From NCBI RefSeq assembly GCF_014698335.1, contig NZ_JACJSV010000010.1, positions 22,247 through 86,246 on the forward strand: a stretch of 64,000 nt of DNA, written 5' to 3'. Source of the DNA: Microcystis viridis FACHB-1342. Its GTDB lineage: Bacteria; Cyanobacteriota; Cyanobacteriia; Cyanobacteriales; Microcystaceae. Of the stretch, positions 26,280-35,004 are shown piece after piece (positions within the stretch are counted from its first letter, which is position 1; the number at the start of each line of letters is the position of its first letter). The notes beneath the pieces are model-generated. The model saw nothing but the letters and a program-made list of their open reading frames with translations, was not told the origin of the DNA and made no database searches. The translations under genes were made by a program, and so were the position numbers.

Positions 26280-26318
26280 AAATAGTAGCGTATGCCGCCG
26301 TTCCGCGTGCAAGCGCTT
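26280..26318 (-). other. attC-like half site after the DUF2513 gene
   Basis: On the minus strand, directly after the DUF2513 stop, the sequence GTCTAACAAGCGCTTGC fits the integron attC core RYYYAAC followed by an imperfect GC-rich dyad (GCACGCGGAACGGCGGCATACGC). The matching far core GTTRRRY is not found, so it is at most a broken recombination site. Confidence 0.3.
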
Positions 26319-26319
26319 G

Positions 26320-26679
26320 TTAGACAAATGAATGAAACAAAATTTTCACGGCTTCTCCTAATGAAATCTTAACGATATCCATAGATAATGATAGCCCTTT
26401 CTCTTTTACCAATGATTTTGCTTTATTCCATACAGTATCACTCCGTGCTTTATCTAAGAATTCATGCCCTTCCCATGTAATACGATTAATAATCACTAAA
26501 TCTGGAATATCTGTTTTATGAGTGCTTGGATAATGGACATTTCCGTGTAATAAACCTGCTTCAATTAATAAGGCTTTGTGATAATTGACCTCATTACCTG
26601 AATAAGACGACAAATCAACCTCTATCTCTTTTTCAAGATCGAGGAGTATTAAGCGAATCAAGTCTATATTTCTTCGCAT
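26320..26679 (-). CDS. DUF2513 domain protein
   Basis: A 119-residue protein of the DUF2513 family. Family marks are MRRNIDLIRLILLDLEKE at the start, then HKALLIEAGLLHG and the late RITWEGHEFLDKARSDTVWNKAK. Such proteins are common in phages, integrons and other mobile regions; the helix-turn-helix-like fold suggests nucleic-acid or protein binding, but function is not established. It is cargo inside module copy 2 and has no equivalent in copy 1, which fits recent acquisition. Confidence 0.85.
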   Translation of the reverse strand: MRRNIDLIRLILLDLEKEIEVDLSSYSGNEVNYHKALLIEAGLLHGNVHYPSTHKTDIPDLVIINRITWEGHEFLDKARSDTVWNKAKSLVKEKGLSLSMDIVKISLGEAVKILFHSFV

Positions 26680-26727
26680 AAACTTACCTTACTATTCATA
26701 AAAAAGAAAACACTACATTTAAATTCA

Positions 26728-27132
26728 TCAGTTTGTTTTGACTTTGATATAGGTATAAGTAGGGTTATCAAACTGCTGAACTGACGAATAGGAACCGGAA
26801 GTATCAACTTGGGAAGGAGGAAGATTGACAGTTATCCAATCGGCTTTCCCCTCCATAAATACGATTTCAATTTCGCCATTTTTATAAATCCGTTTTTCAC
26901 ATGGGCAAGGGGTACGACTTGGATTTACTGTTTCTGTTGAGGTCGGTGAACCAAGAACTTTCGCAACTACATCAGGTGTATTTCCTGCAATGTCGCTGAT
27001 TTTAATAGCTGGTAATGCTTGGCTAGAAGATATGGGAACTGAAGGAGATGACTGCTCTACAACGTCAGGGGTAGAGTTACCACATCCAGTCAAAAGAATT
27101 AAAGAAACAAACGTTAAAAGTCTAAACTTCAT
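26728..27132 (-). CDS. Putative lipoprotein, module copy 2
   Basis: A 134-residue protein with a clear lipobox (LILLTGC, cysteine about residue 17) and a Ser/Pro linker. The globular part has KISDIAGNTPDVVAKVLGSPTST, then TPCPCEKRIYKNGEIEIVFMEGKADWITVN. This resembles the short SmpA/BamE-like or KOW-style lipoprotein folds that read a gene-specific ratio term, but I cannot assign a family. It is unrelated to the lipoprotein of copy 1 although their upstream DNA is shared. Confidence 0.7.
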   Translation of the reverse strand: MKFRLLTFVSLILLTGCGNSTPDVVEQSSPSVPISSSQALPAIKISDIAGNTPDVVAKVLGSPTSTETVNPSRTPCPCEKRIYKNGEIEIVFMEGKADWITVNLPPSQVDTSGSYSSVQQFDNPTYTYIKVKTN

Positions 27133-27198
27133 GAATAGCTTCTCTATGGTATTACCAAGCCTAGCATTAAGATTTCGCTGGTTGATATTAGGTCTAAC

Positions 27199-27364
27199 TA
27201 CATATTATACGAAAACTTTCTGCATAACACTCTCCAGAGCAAAGATATGGGTCAACTTTCTGTATATCACCCGTCCTCATACAACATATATACTAATTTG
27301 TCAATAGGTAGTAATATTTAATCTGCTTATACTTCGAGTTTTGGTCTGAAAATGGGCGATCAAT
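27199..27364. repeat. Shared upstream segment of lipoprotein gene 2 (duplicate of 24818-24975)
   Basis: High identity to 24818-24975 ending at the same GGGCGATCAAT. The identity starts near the lipoprotein starts and stops where clpC-side DNA begins, marking one edge of the duplicated module. Confidence 0.8.
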
Positions 27365-27381
27365 AGTCAAGCGATCGAGGG

Positions 27382-27546
27382 ATGGGGACGACCACGAGCC
27401 TAGGGGATTATGCAACGGTGAACAACTTATCGGCAGGTTTCCGGGGGGCTAAAACCATAATCCGGGAGATTCCGGGCATCTCCGCAAGTCAGCTAAGAGC
27501 CATTGACCCCAGAAAAAATCTTCAGAGCTACAACCACTATAACTAA
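27382..27546 (+). CDS. Small ORF, 54 aa, unknown
   Basis: An ATG-started frame of 54 codons with product GTTTSLGDYATVNNLSAG then FRGAKTIIREIPGISASQLRAIDP. Composition looks protein-like, and the frame starts just where the duplicated upstream segment ends. No domain is recognised and no strong ribosome-binding site is present (GATCGAGGG precedes it). It may be the remnant of a longer gene cut by the module duplication. Confidence 0.4.
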   Translation: MGTTTSLGDYATVNNLSAGFRGAKTIIREIPGISASQLRAIDPRKNLQSYNHYN

Positions 27547-27646
27547 TAGCCGCTCCCCAATAACTGATCACTGAGAGACAGCTAAACTAAAAAGCCGTGC
27601 TAAAATCAGCATATCTAGGGTCGCTTGTGTAGGTGATGGATAGGCT

Positions 27647-30112
27647 ATGTTTGAAAGATTTACGGAAAAAGCCATTAAAGTAATCATGCTCGCCCAAGAA
27701 GAAGCCCGCCGCCTCGGCCATAACTTCGTGGGAACAGAGCAGATTTTACTAGGACTAATTGGAGAGGGAACGGGAGTTGCCGCCAAAGTCCTCAAGTCCA
27801 TGGGTGTCAATCTCAAAGATGCGCGCGTGGAGGTGGAGAAAATCATCGGTCGCGGTTCCGGATTCGTAGCCGTGGAAATTCCCTTCACCCCCAGAGCCAA
27901 ACGAGTTTTAGAACTCTCCCTCGAAGAAGCCCGTCAACTGGGCCATAACTATATTGGCACAGAACACCTCCTTTTAGGACTAATTCGCGAAGGGGAAGGT
28001 GTGGCCGCTAGGGTTCTGGAAAATCTCGGCGTGGATCTATCGAAAGTTCGCACCCAGGTGATCAGAATGTTAGGGGAAACCGCCGAAGTGGCCGCAGGTT
28101 CATCTTCCCAAGGTCGCACTAAAACCCCCACTCTTGACGAATTCGGTTCCAATCTCACCCAAATGGCCAGCGAGGGTAAACTCGATCCCGTGGTCGGCCG
28201 GCAAAAGGAAATCGAGCGCGTCATCCAAATTCTCGGTCGTCGTACCAAAAATAACCCAGTCCTAATCGGGGAACCGGGGGTAGGTAAAACAGCGATCGCA
28301 GAAGGATTGGCCCAACGCATTGCTAACAAGGATATTCCCGACATTCTCGAAGAAAAACGGGTTGTCACCCTCGATATCGGCTTGTTAGTGGCGGGAACCA
28401 AGTATCGCGGCGAATTTGAGGAACGCCTCAAAAAAATCATGGACGAAATTCGCCAAGCGGGTAACGTCGTCCTTGTTATCGATGAAGTTCATACTCTCAT
28501 CGGTGCCGGGGCAGCCGAAGGGGCGATCGATGCGGCCAATATTCTCAAACCAGCTTTGGCCCGGGGAGAACTGCAATGTATCGGGGCGACGACCTTGGAT
28601 GAGTACCGCAAACATATCGAACGGGATGCGGCTCTAGAAAGACGTTTTCAACCGGTTATGGTCGGTGAACCCTCCGTAGAAGAAACGATCGAAATTCTCT
28701 ACGGTCTCCGGGAACGCTACGAACAGCACCACAAACTAAAAATCTTAGATGAGGCCCTGGAAGCGGCGGCGAAATTGTCCGATCGCTACATTAGCGATCG
28801 CTTTTTACCGGACAAGGCGATCGATTTAATCGATGAAGCTGGTTCGAGAGTGCGCTTGATTAATTCCCAATTGCCCCCAGCAGCCAAGGAATTAGATAAA
28901 GAACTGCGGCAAATTCTCAAACAAAAAGATGACGCAGTGCGCGGTCAAGACTTCGAGAAAGCGGGAGAATTGCGCGATCGGGAAATGGAAATCAAAACCC
29001 AGATCCGGAATCTCGCTTCCACCAAAAAAGGCGAAGATGGCAACGATGAACCCTTTGTGGATGCCGAGGAAATCGCCCACATCGTCGCTTCTTGGACTGG
29101 GGTTCCCGTCAATAAACTGACCGAAACCGAATCCGAGAAACTGCTGCACATGGAAGATACCCTACATCAGCGTCTCATCGGTCAAGAGGACGCGGTTAAA
29201 GCGGTGTCCCGCGCCATTCGTCGCGCTCGCGTCGGTCTGAAAAATCCCAACCGTCCCATTGCTTCCTTTATCTTCTCCGGTCCAACGGGGGTAGGTAAAA
29301 CCGAGTTAACTAAAGCTCTGGCCGCTTATTTCTTTGGTTCCGAAGATGCGATGATCCGTCTCGATATGTCGGAATACATGGAACGGCACACGGTTTCTAA
29401 GTTAATCGGTTCACCTCCGGGTTATGTTGGTTACAACGAAGGGGGACAATTAACGGAAGCGGTGCGTCGTCGTCCTTATACGGTGGTGCTATTCGACGAA
29501 ATCGAAAAAGCTCACCCCGATGTCTTCAATATGCTTCTGCAAATCCTTGAAGATGGACGTTTGACCGATGCCAAAGGTCGCACGGTGGACTTTAAAAATA
29601 CCCTGTTGATTATGACCTCGAACATCGGTTCTAAGGTGATCGAGAAGGGTGGCGGTGGTTTAGGTTTCGAGTTTGCCGATAATCAAGCCGAAGCCCAGTA
29701 TAATCGCATTCGATCGCTGGTTAATGAGGAATTAAAACAATATTTCCGTCCGGAATTCCTCAACCGTCTCGATGAGATTATTGTCTTCCGTCAACTGAAT
29801 AAGGAAGAGGTCAAGGAAATCGCCGAAATCCTGCTCAAGGATGTGTTTAAACGTCTGACAGAACAAAATATTACTTTGTCTGTCACCGATAAGTTTAAAG
29901 AACGCTTGATCGAGGAGGGTTATAATCCAGCCTACGGCGCTCGTCCCTTACGTCGTGCGATTATGCGTCTGTTGGAAGATGTTCTGGCTGAGGAAATTCT
30001 CTCCGGACGGGTTTCTGGTGGGGATACGGCCATGGTCGATATCGATGAGGAAGGTAAGGTGAAAGTAATTTCGGGGGAAAGACGTGAGTTAATCGCTCCC
30101 GTGATTGAATAA
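27647..30112 (+). CDS. clpC: ClpC, HSP100 chaperone ATPase of the Clp protease
   Basis: An 821-residue AAA+ unfoldase that feeds proteins to ClpP. Two N-terminal Clp_N repeats (about 1-145), first AAA+ with Walker A GEPGVGKT (about 208-215), a middle domain with a UVR motif ([13 protein letters not shown], about 435-447), and second AAA+ with Walker A GPTGVGKT (about 545-552). The C-terminal domain includes [15 protein letters not shown]. Essential and highly conserved in cyanobacteria and plastids. The 3' end is duplicated downstream at 32158. Confidence 0.98.
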   Translation: MFERFTEKAIKVIMLAQEEARRLGHNFVGTEQILLGLIGEGTGVAAKVLKSMGVNLKDARVEVEKIIGRGSGFVAVEIPFTPRAKRVLELSLEEARQLGHNYIGTEHLLLGLIREGEGVAARVLENLGVDLSKVRTQVIRMLGETAEVAAGSSSQGRTKTPTLDEFGSNLTQMASEGKLDPVVGRQKEIERVIQILGRRTKNNPVLIGEPGVGKTAIAEGLAQRIANKDIPDILEEKRVVTLDIGLLVAGTKYRGEFEERLKKIMDEIRQAGNVVLVIDEVHTLIGAGAAEGAIDAANILKPALARGELQCIGATTLDEYRKHIERDAALERRFQPVMVGEPSVEETIEILYGLRERYEQHHKLKILDEALEAAAKLSDRYISDRFLPDKAIDLIDEAGSRVRLINSQLPPAAKELDKELRQILKQKDDAVRGQDFEKAGELRDREMEIKTQIRNLASTKKGEDGNDEPFVDAEEIAHIVASWTGVPVNKLTETESEKLLHMEDTLHQRLIGQEDAVKAVSRAIRRARVGLKNPNRPIASFIFSGPTGVGKTELTKALAAYFFGSEDAMIRLDMSEYMERHTVSKLIGSPPGYVGYNEGGQLTEAVRRRPYTVVLFDEIEKAHPDVFNMLLQILEDGRLTDAKGRTVDFKNTLLIMTSNIGSKVIEKGGGGLGFEFADNQAEAQYNRIRSLVNEELKQYFRPEFLNRLDEIIVFRQLNKEEVKEIAEILLKDVFKRLTEQNITLSVTDKFKERLIEEGYNPAYGARPLRRAIMRLLEDVLAEEILSGRVSGGDTAMVDIDEEGKVKVISGERRELIAPVIE

Positions 30113-30458
30113 ATTCTTACTGGAATTAGTTAAATAAAAGGTGGGCTTTTTGCTCACCTTTTCTCGTAAAAATAGGGGAAAAAAGTGCGATGAAAGTTTG
30201 GTTTGTGGGTTGTGTTTTCTTATTTTTGTTGGTGGAATTTTATCAGTGGGCCAAGGGGTTTATTTTGCCTTTACCTCTCTATATTTTTGCTGGAGCTTTA
30301 TTATCGATCGCTTCTAATTATTCTCAAGATATGAGCAATTTATTTGCTAGAAATGAACAGGTTTATCAAACTGCCAGTTTAACTGATATTCCTGACATTT
30401 TGACGGCAGAAACCGCAATTACCAGCCTAGAAGCGGCAGCATTAGAGGATAGTAAAAA
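29943..30458 (+). repeat. Direct repeat copy 1: clpC 3' end, terminator and small membrane-protein gene
   Basis: About 516 bp nearly identical to 32158-32988 after the element in the latter is removed. It covers the last 57 codons of clpC, its terminator and all but the last codons of the 93-aa gene. Confidence 0.9.
30136..30165 (+). terminator. Terminator of clpC
   Basis: AAAAGGTGGGC and GCTCACCTTTT form a stem around TTTTT and are followed by CTCG. It lies 25 bp after the clpC stop and is copied at 32664-32692. Confidence 0.75.
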
Positions 30459-30471
30459 GCGGGATCGCTGA
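30190..30471 (+). CDS. Small membrane protein, 93 aa (copy 1)
   Basis: Two hydrophobic segments (VWFVGCVFLFLLVEFYQW and FILPLPLYIFAGALLSIAS) followed by a soluble acidic tail (NEQVYQTASLTDIPDILTAETAI). Function unknown. The last residues (KKRDR) come from the inverted-repeat element that begins at 30459; the second copy at 32718 ends KKLSN and is probably closer to the ancestral C-terminus. Confidence 0.8.
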   Translation: MKVWFVGCVFLFLLVEFYQWAKGFILPLPLYIFAGALLSIASNYSQDMSNLFARNEQVYQTASLTDIPDILTAETAITSLEAAALEDSKKRDR

Positions 30472-30576
30472 ATCAAGACATGAATACTAAATTGTTCCTC
30501 CTATCTACAAGTTACCTTAGTGCTAGGTTTTAAAAATTGCCTAGAGGGAAATTGATACTTAAAATCAGCAACGCCC
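30459..30576. mobile_element. Inverted-repeat element fused to the end of the 93-aa gene
   Basis: Begins GCGGGATCGCTGAATCAAG and ends AAAATCAGCAACGCCC, a degraded terminal inverted repeat related to 12084-12174. It supplies the last codons and stop of the 93-aa gene. Confidence 0.6.
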
Positions 30577-30606
30577 TATAACTTTTCAAACAGCTTCTAA
30601 AAATAG

Positions 30607-32130
30607 ATGGTCATGAAAACAGTCATAAAATTAGCTCTTATTGCCCTACTCTGGATAACAATAATCAATCCTGCCAACTTACCTCCAGATACCGATGCTA
30701 GGCTAAGAATGGCCCATGCCCTGTGGACGGGAACTGAAGAAGTTTCTTTACCCCCAAATTATCGTCCTTCCTCTCGATTAGACCATGTTGGTGTTTTAGG
30801 AGTAGATGGAAAACGATATGAAGCTTATGATATAGGACAATCCTTATTAATGTTGCCCGCAGATTGGATTGGCACCCAACTTTCTAAAGTTTTTCCTAGT
30901 ATTAAGCCTTATTTATTAAGAGAATTTGCGGTTAGTTTTCTTGTAGTTATCCCTCTAAATGTATTAGTTGTTATCTCCTGTTATTGGTTACTTAGACTAT
31001 TTGATTTTCAGGAGAAAATTGCGGCATCTGCCAGCTTGATTTGGTTGCTAGGTACTACCGTTCTCCACTATGCACAAACTTTTCAACAAAATAATCCAGT
31101 CCTACTTTGTGTGATTTTAGGTTATGCTTGTGCTTTGGCTTATATTAAAACTAACAAAGTACCTTATGTTTTTTTGAGTGGATTGGCAATCGGAGCGGCT
31201 ATTATAATTCGCTCGACAACTATCATTTATGCTCTCACGGTTTTTGGTTTTCTAATTAGCTGTCTAATTTATAAAAATTTCAAGCTGAATCAAATCTTTA
31301 AAACAGTCATACTCTGGAACGTCGGCTTATTTCCCTTCTTTTTTGTGAGTAGATTATTTAATTACTTACGCTTTGGGGATTTTTGGACAACGGCAGCATC
31401 CTTGAGCATTGAGCAAATACGCAATGGAGCAATCTTTTCAGGGTTGCCAGAATTGCCCCCTAATTATCCTTTCATACACCCTCCCTACGTTGGTATTCTC
31501 GGCGTTCTCTTCTCACCAGCTAAAAGTATATTTATTTACGACCCCTTTCTTTTACCATGTTTAGTATTGGGGATTATTTTATTTAACAAATTAACACCTT
31601 ATATAAGAATATATTTTATTTCCTCAATTTTCGCACTTGTCTTTCATATTATATTAACCAGTACAATGGATTTCTGGCATGGAGATGGTTCTTGGGCTGC
31701 TCGTTATCACGTTACCTCTGTTCAACTACTGCTTCTCCCATTAATAGCTTTGCTAATCTTAGAGATGTTATCAGTTAATCGGCTCAAACGATGGTTAATT
31801 AGCGGTTTGGTTGTTCTTTCCATTTTGGTTCAATTTACTTCTCTTGTCTTTGACCCTAGTGTAAATAGTGGTGTGGTCATCTTTGCAGAACCAAAAAGTT
31901 TTTTGAGGTTTCGTTTAGCTGAACGTATCGACAGTGTTAGTTGCTTCATTGGTCTTTCTCGATCCCAAAGTTGCTTAACTGAGGAAAAGTACAGTAAGTC
32001 CGCTCTCGCCAGTAGGGTGTATTTCTGGCCCCTTAAATCCAACAAAGCGCAAGGATTGCTCTGGAAAATTTGGGGACTCCTCTTGATCACAACCTTGATC
32101 AGCACTCTACTTTTCCTAGTGATTGGGTAG
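30607..32130 (+). CDS. Multi-spanning membrane protein, GT-C glycosyltransferase-like
   Basis: A 507-residue protein with about ten to twelve hydrophobic segments. After the first segment comes a lumenal loop with acidic residues (PPDTDARLRMAHALWTG) and GKRYEAYDIGQSLLMLPADW, reminiscent of the catalytic loop of ArnT/GT39/GT83-type enzymes that use polyprenyl-phosphate sugars. A later FDFWHGD-type motif (MDFWHGDGSWAARYHVTS) is shared with the paralogue at 32996. The enzymatic role is inference. The gene sits between direct repeats of the clpC 3' end. Confidence 0.65.
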   Translation: MVMKTVIKLALIALLWITIINPANLPPDTDARLRMAHALWTGTEEVSLPPNYRPSSRLDHVGVLGVDGKRYEAYDIGQSLLMLPADWIGTQLSKVFPSIKPYLLREFAVSFLVVIPLNVLVVISCYWLLRLFDFQEKIAASASLIWLLGTTVLHYAQTFQQNNPVLLCVILGYACALAYIKTNKVPYVFLSGLAIGAAIIIRSTTIIYALTVFGFLISCLIYKNFKLNQIFKTVILWNVGLFPFFFVSRLFNYLRFGDFWTTAASLSIEQIRNGAIFSGLPELPPNYPFIHPPYVGILGVLFSPAKSIFIYDPFLLPCLVLGIILFNKLTPYIRIYFISSIFALVFHIILTSTMDFWHGDGSWAARYHVTSVQLLLLPLIALLILEMLSVNRLKRWLISGLVVLSILVQFTSLVFDPSVNSGVVIFAEPKSFLRFRLAERIDSVSCFIGLSRSQSCLTEEKYSKSALASRVYFWPLKSNKAQGLLWKIWGLLLITTLISTLLFLVIG

Positions 32131-32271
32131 TAGTGATGGAAACTTAATACCTTGCTTGTCCCTTACGTCGTGCGATTATGCGTCTGTTGGAAGATGTTCT
32201 GGCTGAGGAAATTCTCTCCGGACGGGTTTCTGATGGGGATACGGCCATGGTCGATATCGATGAGGAAGGTA

Positions 32272-32582
32272 ATACCATTTCTCTAAATGAAAACTACACA
32301 TCGAATTTAAATCCCCCTTTAAGTTCCCCTTTTTAAGGGGGATTTAGGGGGATTAAACTGGGAGCATCCCAATTATGTAATGAGTATAAATGCTCAGAAG
32401 GGTAAGAAGGCTTTTGTAGTAACGATTCTGGTTCCAATCACACAATTTAGAGAACCGTTGAAAATCTATGAACTCCCGAAAAGGCTTGCCATATAAGTAT
32501 TTCGCATCTAAGTACAATTGCTTATTGCAAAAGTGGGATGCTCCCGATTAAACTTCTGTAGTCAGACTTTGGAGAATTGGTA
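32272..32582. mobile_element. MITE (TA target duplication) carrying a second MITE
   Basis: Ends ATACCATTTCTC and GAGAATTGGTA flanked by TA (32270-71 and 32583-84). Removing the 186-bp insert and one 9-bp duplication leaves 116 bp, exactly the length of the related element at 11853-11968 in opposite orientation. The uninterrupted target is seen in clpC itself (GAAGGTAAGGTG). Confidence 0.92.
32360..32545. mobile_element. MITE, 186 bp, GGGAGCATCCCA ends, 9-bp target duplication
   Basis: Terminal inverted repeats GGGAGCATCCCA and TGGGATGCTCCC are perfect over 12 bp. Flanked by GATTAAACT on both sides (32351-32359 and 32546-32554). The same termini, also with a 9-bp duplication, are at 42158-42278. 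No transposase frame inside. Confidence 0.92.
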
Positions 32583-32717
32583 TAAGGTGAAAGTAATTTC
32601 CAGTGAAAGACGTGAGTTAATCGCTCCCGTGATTGAATAAATTCTTACTGGAATTAGTTAAATAAAAGGTGGGCTTCTTGCTCACCTTTTCTCGTAAAAA
32701 TAGGGGAAAAAAGTGCG

Positions 32718-32999
32718 ATGAAAGTTTGGGTTGTGGGTTGTGTTTTGTTATTTTTGTTGGTGGAATTTTATCAGTGGGCCAAGGGGTTTATTTTGCCTTT
32801 ACCTATCTATATTTTTGCTGGAGCTTTATTATCGATCGCTTCTAATTATTCTCAAGATATGAGCAATTTATTTACTAGAAATGAACAGGTTTATCAAACT
32901 GCCAGTTTAACTGATATTCCTGACATTTTGACGGCAGAAACCGCAATTGCCAGCCTAGAAGCGGCAGCATCGGAGGATGGTAAAAAGCTATCAAATTAG
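32718..32999 (+). CDS. Small membrane protein, 93 aa (copy 2)
   Basis: Near-identical twin of the gene at 30190: two hydrophobic segments (VWVVGCVLLFLLVEFYQW; FILPLPIYIFAGALLSIAS) and the same NEQVYQTASLTDIPDI tail, ending KKLSN. Its stop overlaps the stop of the convergent gene at 32996 by 4 nt. Only eight or so substitutions separate the two copies. Function unknown. Confidence 0.8.
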   Translation: MKVWVVGCVLLFLLVEFYQWAKGFILPLPIYIFAGALLSIASNYSQDMSNLFTRNEQVYQTASLTDIPDILTAETAIASLEAAASEDGKKLSN

Positions 33000-34534
33000 G
33001 CGGTTTTGTAGAATTGCCATGTCATAACTAGGGTAAAAATTACTAAAACTAGCCAAGGAACTAAAATTAAATTGCGTTTATCAGTAAAGAAAAAGGGAAA
33101 TAAATCGACTCTTTGAATTAATGGTGTAGCTTTAGGAGAATTTGAGCTCTCTATACACCAAGAGGAGGTGAGTAAACAAGTAATGTTACGAAAACGACTA
33201 CCTAGTCGAAATTCTTGATGGGTTTTGGGAGGAGCAAAGAAAATCATACCTAGATTACTGACTTCTGTATTAGAAGATAAACTAACGGAGGCTATTTGAA
33301 TAATAAAAGCAATAATAAGGGCCGTAATAATTAACCAACGTCTCCAATGAAAATTGGATAACAAATACTGAATTAAGAGAGCGATTAGGGGAATCAATAA
33401 TAGATGAATAGAAGTGACTTGGTAGCGCGCTCCCCATGCAGAGTCTCCATGCCAAAAATCAAAACGGCTAGTAGCTAAGGTAAAGAGAATAAGATTCAAT
33501 AAAGCTGTCAATATATAGCCACGAAGATAGGGAGATAATGTTTTCCATACATAAACTGTCAACATTAAACAAGGTAGAAGCAGTGGATCGTATATGAAAA
33601 TGCTTTTAGCTGGAGAAAATAATACTCCTAATATTCCGACCGAAGGGTGATTAATCATTGGATAATTATCTGGCAGTTTTGGTAAACCCTCCAAAAAAGG
33701 ATCGGTATTTATAGTATCAATATCTATTACCCTCAACGTCCAAAATTTTCCAAATCTTTGGAAGTTAAAATATTGGTTGATTAACATAACAGGAATAGCA
33801 CCTAATATCGAAATAGCAAGAGACTGTAATATAGTCAGCCAACTTTTTCTTTTATATAGTAAAATACCAAACAAAAATAATAGAGTAGTTGCTATATGAA
33901 TAATACTGGTGGTTCTAACTAAAAAAGCACAGCCCAAAGCAACTCCACTTAAATAAATATTGATAATCTTGTTATTTTTTAGATAATTAAAGATAGCAAT
34001 ATAAGCCAAAATAACAAATAATAAAACTTGATTATTTTGTTGATTATTTTGAGCATAATTTAAAACCGTGGTAGTGAGCAACCAAGTCAGGCTAGAAATT
34101 GTAGCTATTTTTTCGCTAAATTCTAGCTTAATCAACAAATAGTAAGCTGAAATCACCACTGCTATGTTAATGGGGAGAAAAATTAACCAGTTAACAACAA
34201 ATCTTCGGCTCAACTCTTCGGGAATTCTGGGAATAAGTTGATGTATCGTAGTTCCTAGCCAATCCCCCGGTAACATTAATAAAGATTGACCTACTTCATA
34301 GGTATAATAACGTTTACCATCTCTACCTATAATTCCAATTTTATTGTCCATACGAGTGAGAGGCTTATGGTTAGTATCTAGTTGAACTTCAGGCTCTCCC
34401 GTCCAGATAGTATGGGTTATACTTAAGCGGACTAAAGTATCTGCACGCATGATGAGACCAGTGTTAATCACCGCCAGCCATAAAAATGTTATTAAACTAA
34501 TTTTTATGATGTTTCTTTTTGATAAGTTGTTCAT
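32996..34534 (-). CDS. Multi-spanning membrane protein, GT-C glycosyltransferase-like (paralogue)
   Basis: A 512-residue paralogue of the protein at 30607, moderately diverged but collinear. It shares GRDGKRYYTYEVGQSLLMLPGDW, GILGVLFSPAKSIFIYDP and RFDFWHGDSAWGARYQVTS. It has about ten hydrophobic helices and an N-terminal loop with TLVRLSITHTIWTGEPEVQ where the first copy has DTDARL; the acidic pair is therefore reduced to one Asp in this copy. It is transcribed toward the first copy. Catalysis on a lipid-linked sugar is inference. Confidence 0.65.
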   Translation of the reverse strand: MNNLSKRNIIKISLITFLWLAVINTGLIMRADTLVRLSITHTIWTGEPEVQLDTNHKPLTRMDNKIGIIGRDGKRYYTYEVGQSLLMLPGDWLGTTIHQLIPRIPEELSRRFVVNWLIFLPINIAVVISAYYLLIKLEFSEKIATISSLTWLLTTTVLNYAQNNQQNNQVLLFVILAYIAIFNYLKNNKIINIYLSGVALGCAFLVRTTSIIHIATTLLFLFGILLYKRKSWLTILQSLAISILGAIPVMLINQYFNFQRFGKFWTLRVIDIDTINTDPFLEGLPKLPDNYPMINHPSVGILGVLFSPAKSIFIYDPLLLPCLMLTVYVWKTLSPYLRGYILTALLNLILFTLATSRFDFWHGDSAWGARYQVTSIHLLLIPLIALLIQYLLSNFHWRRWLIITALIIAFIIQIASVSLSSNTEVSNLGMIFFAPPKTHQEFRLGSRFRNITCLLTSSWCIESSNSPKATPLIQRVDLFPFFFTDKRNLILVPWLVLVIFTLVMTWQFYKTA

Positions 34535-34645
34535 TTTTTATCTACTCCTGTAAAACCATATTGAGGCAGTTGATGTCCTGATAATGTATTTAATCCTTCT
34601 CCATACTAACCTAAGTTCGGGATAAGCCGAAACCCTAATTTTATC

Positions 34646-34957
34646 CTAGCCAGTCAGCCCTATTCTTTCCTGGAATTCAACGACACTACAGCGTGCGTCA
34701 TCCTGAATGCTGTACTCGCTACCGAAAGCGATTTGTAAGAATAAGATACTGTACAAAATGGAGAATACGATGCTGAGACTGAACCAGAAGGTTCTGGAAA
34801 GCATCAATTCTCTTAGAGGAGTGAGTTCTAAAAAATACGGCTCTTCCGGTTTCTGTGTGGAAACGAAGCCTATACTGATAGTTTCTTCGGCAAAATAGTC
34901 GTAAAAGTCTTTCTCCGTCAACATTTCACGATTCCATAAGCAAAAATTATCACACAA
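34646..34957 (-). CDS. Doubtful 103-aa ORF with a MITE-encoded N-terminus
   Basis: The first 40 codons (MCDNFCLWNREMLTEKDFYD and on to QKPEEP) lie inside the MITE at 34839-34971; the rest (LELTPLRELMLSRTFWFSLSIVFSILYSILF) is outside and contains one hydrophobic helix. No family is recognised. It may be the tail of an older gene given a new start by the insertion, or chance. Confidence 0.3.
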   Translation of the reverse strand: MCDNFCLWNREMLTEKDFYDYFAEETISIGFVSTQKPEEPYFLELTPLRELMLSRTFWFSLSIVFSILYSILFLQIAFGSEYSIQDDARCSVVEFQERIGLTG

Positions 34958-34971
34958 AGTCGAGAAGAGCC
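34839..34971. mobile_element. MITE, 133 bp, ISL3-type ends, 7-bp target duplication
   Basis: Same ends and length as 2989-3121 (GGCTCTTCCGGTTTCTGTGTGG ... GTCGAGAAGAGCC). Flanked by AAAATAC at 34832-34838 and 34972-34978. The internal sequences of the two copies are also closely similar, so both moved recently. Confidence 0.88.
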
Positions 34972-35004
34972 AAAATACGAGTTCTTTGTCTGCATAAATA
35001 CCTT

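Larger units (their letters stand above)
32158..32640 (+). pseudogene. clpC 3'-end fragment interrupted by a MITE
   Basis: Encodes [20 protein letters not shown] and the following residues of the ClpC C-terminus up to the stop TAA, but has no start and is interrupted by 311 bp of MITE sequence. It differs from real clpC by only a few substitutions, so the duplication is recent. Confidence 0.9.
32158..32988 (+). repeat. Direct repeat copy 2, with clpC 3' fragment split by nested MITEs
   Basis: Repeats 29943-30458. The clpC-derived codons are broken after GATGAGGAAGGTA by the element at 32272 and resume AAGGTGAAAGTAATTTC at 32585. The clpC fragment here is a pseudogene; the small membrane-protein gene after it is intact. 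Confidence 0.9.
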
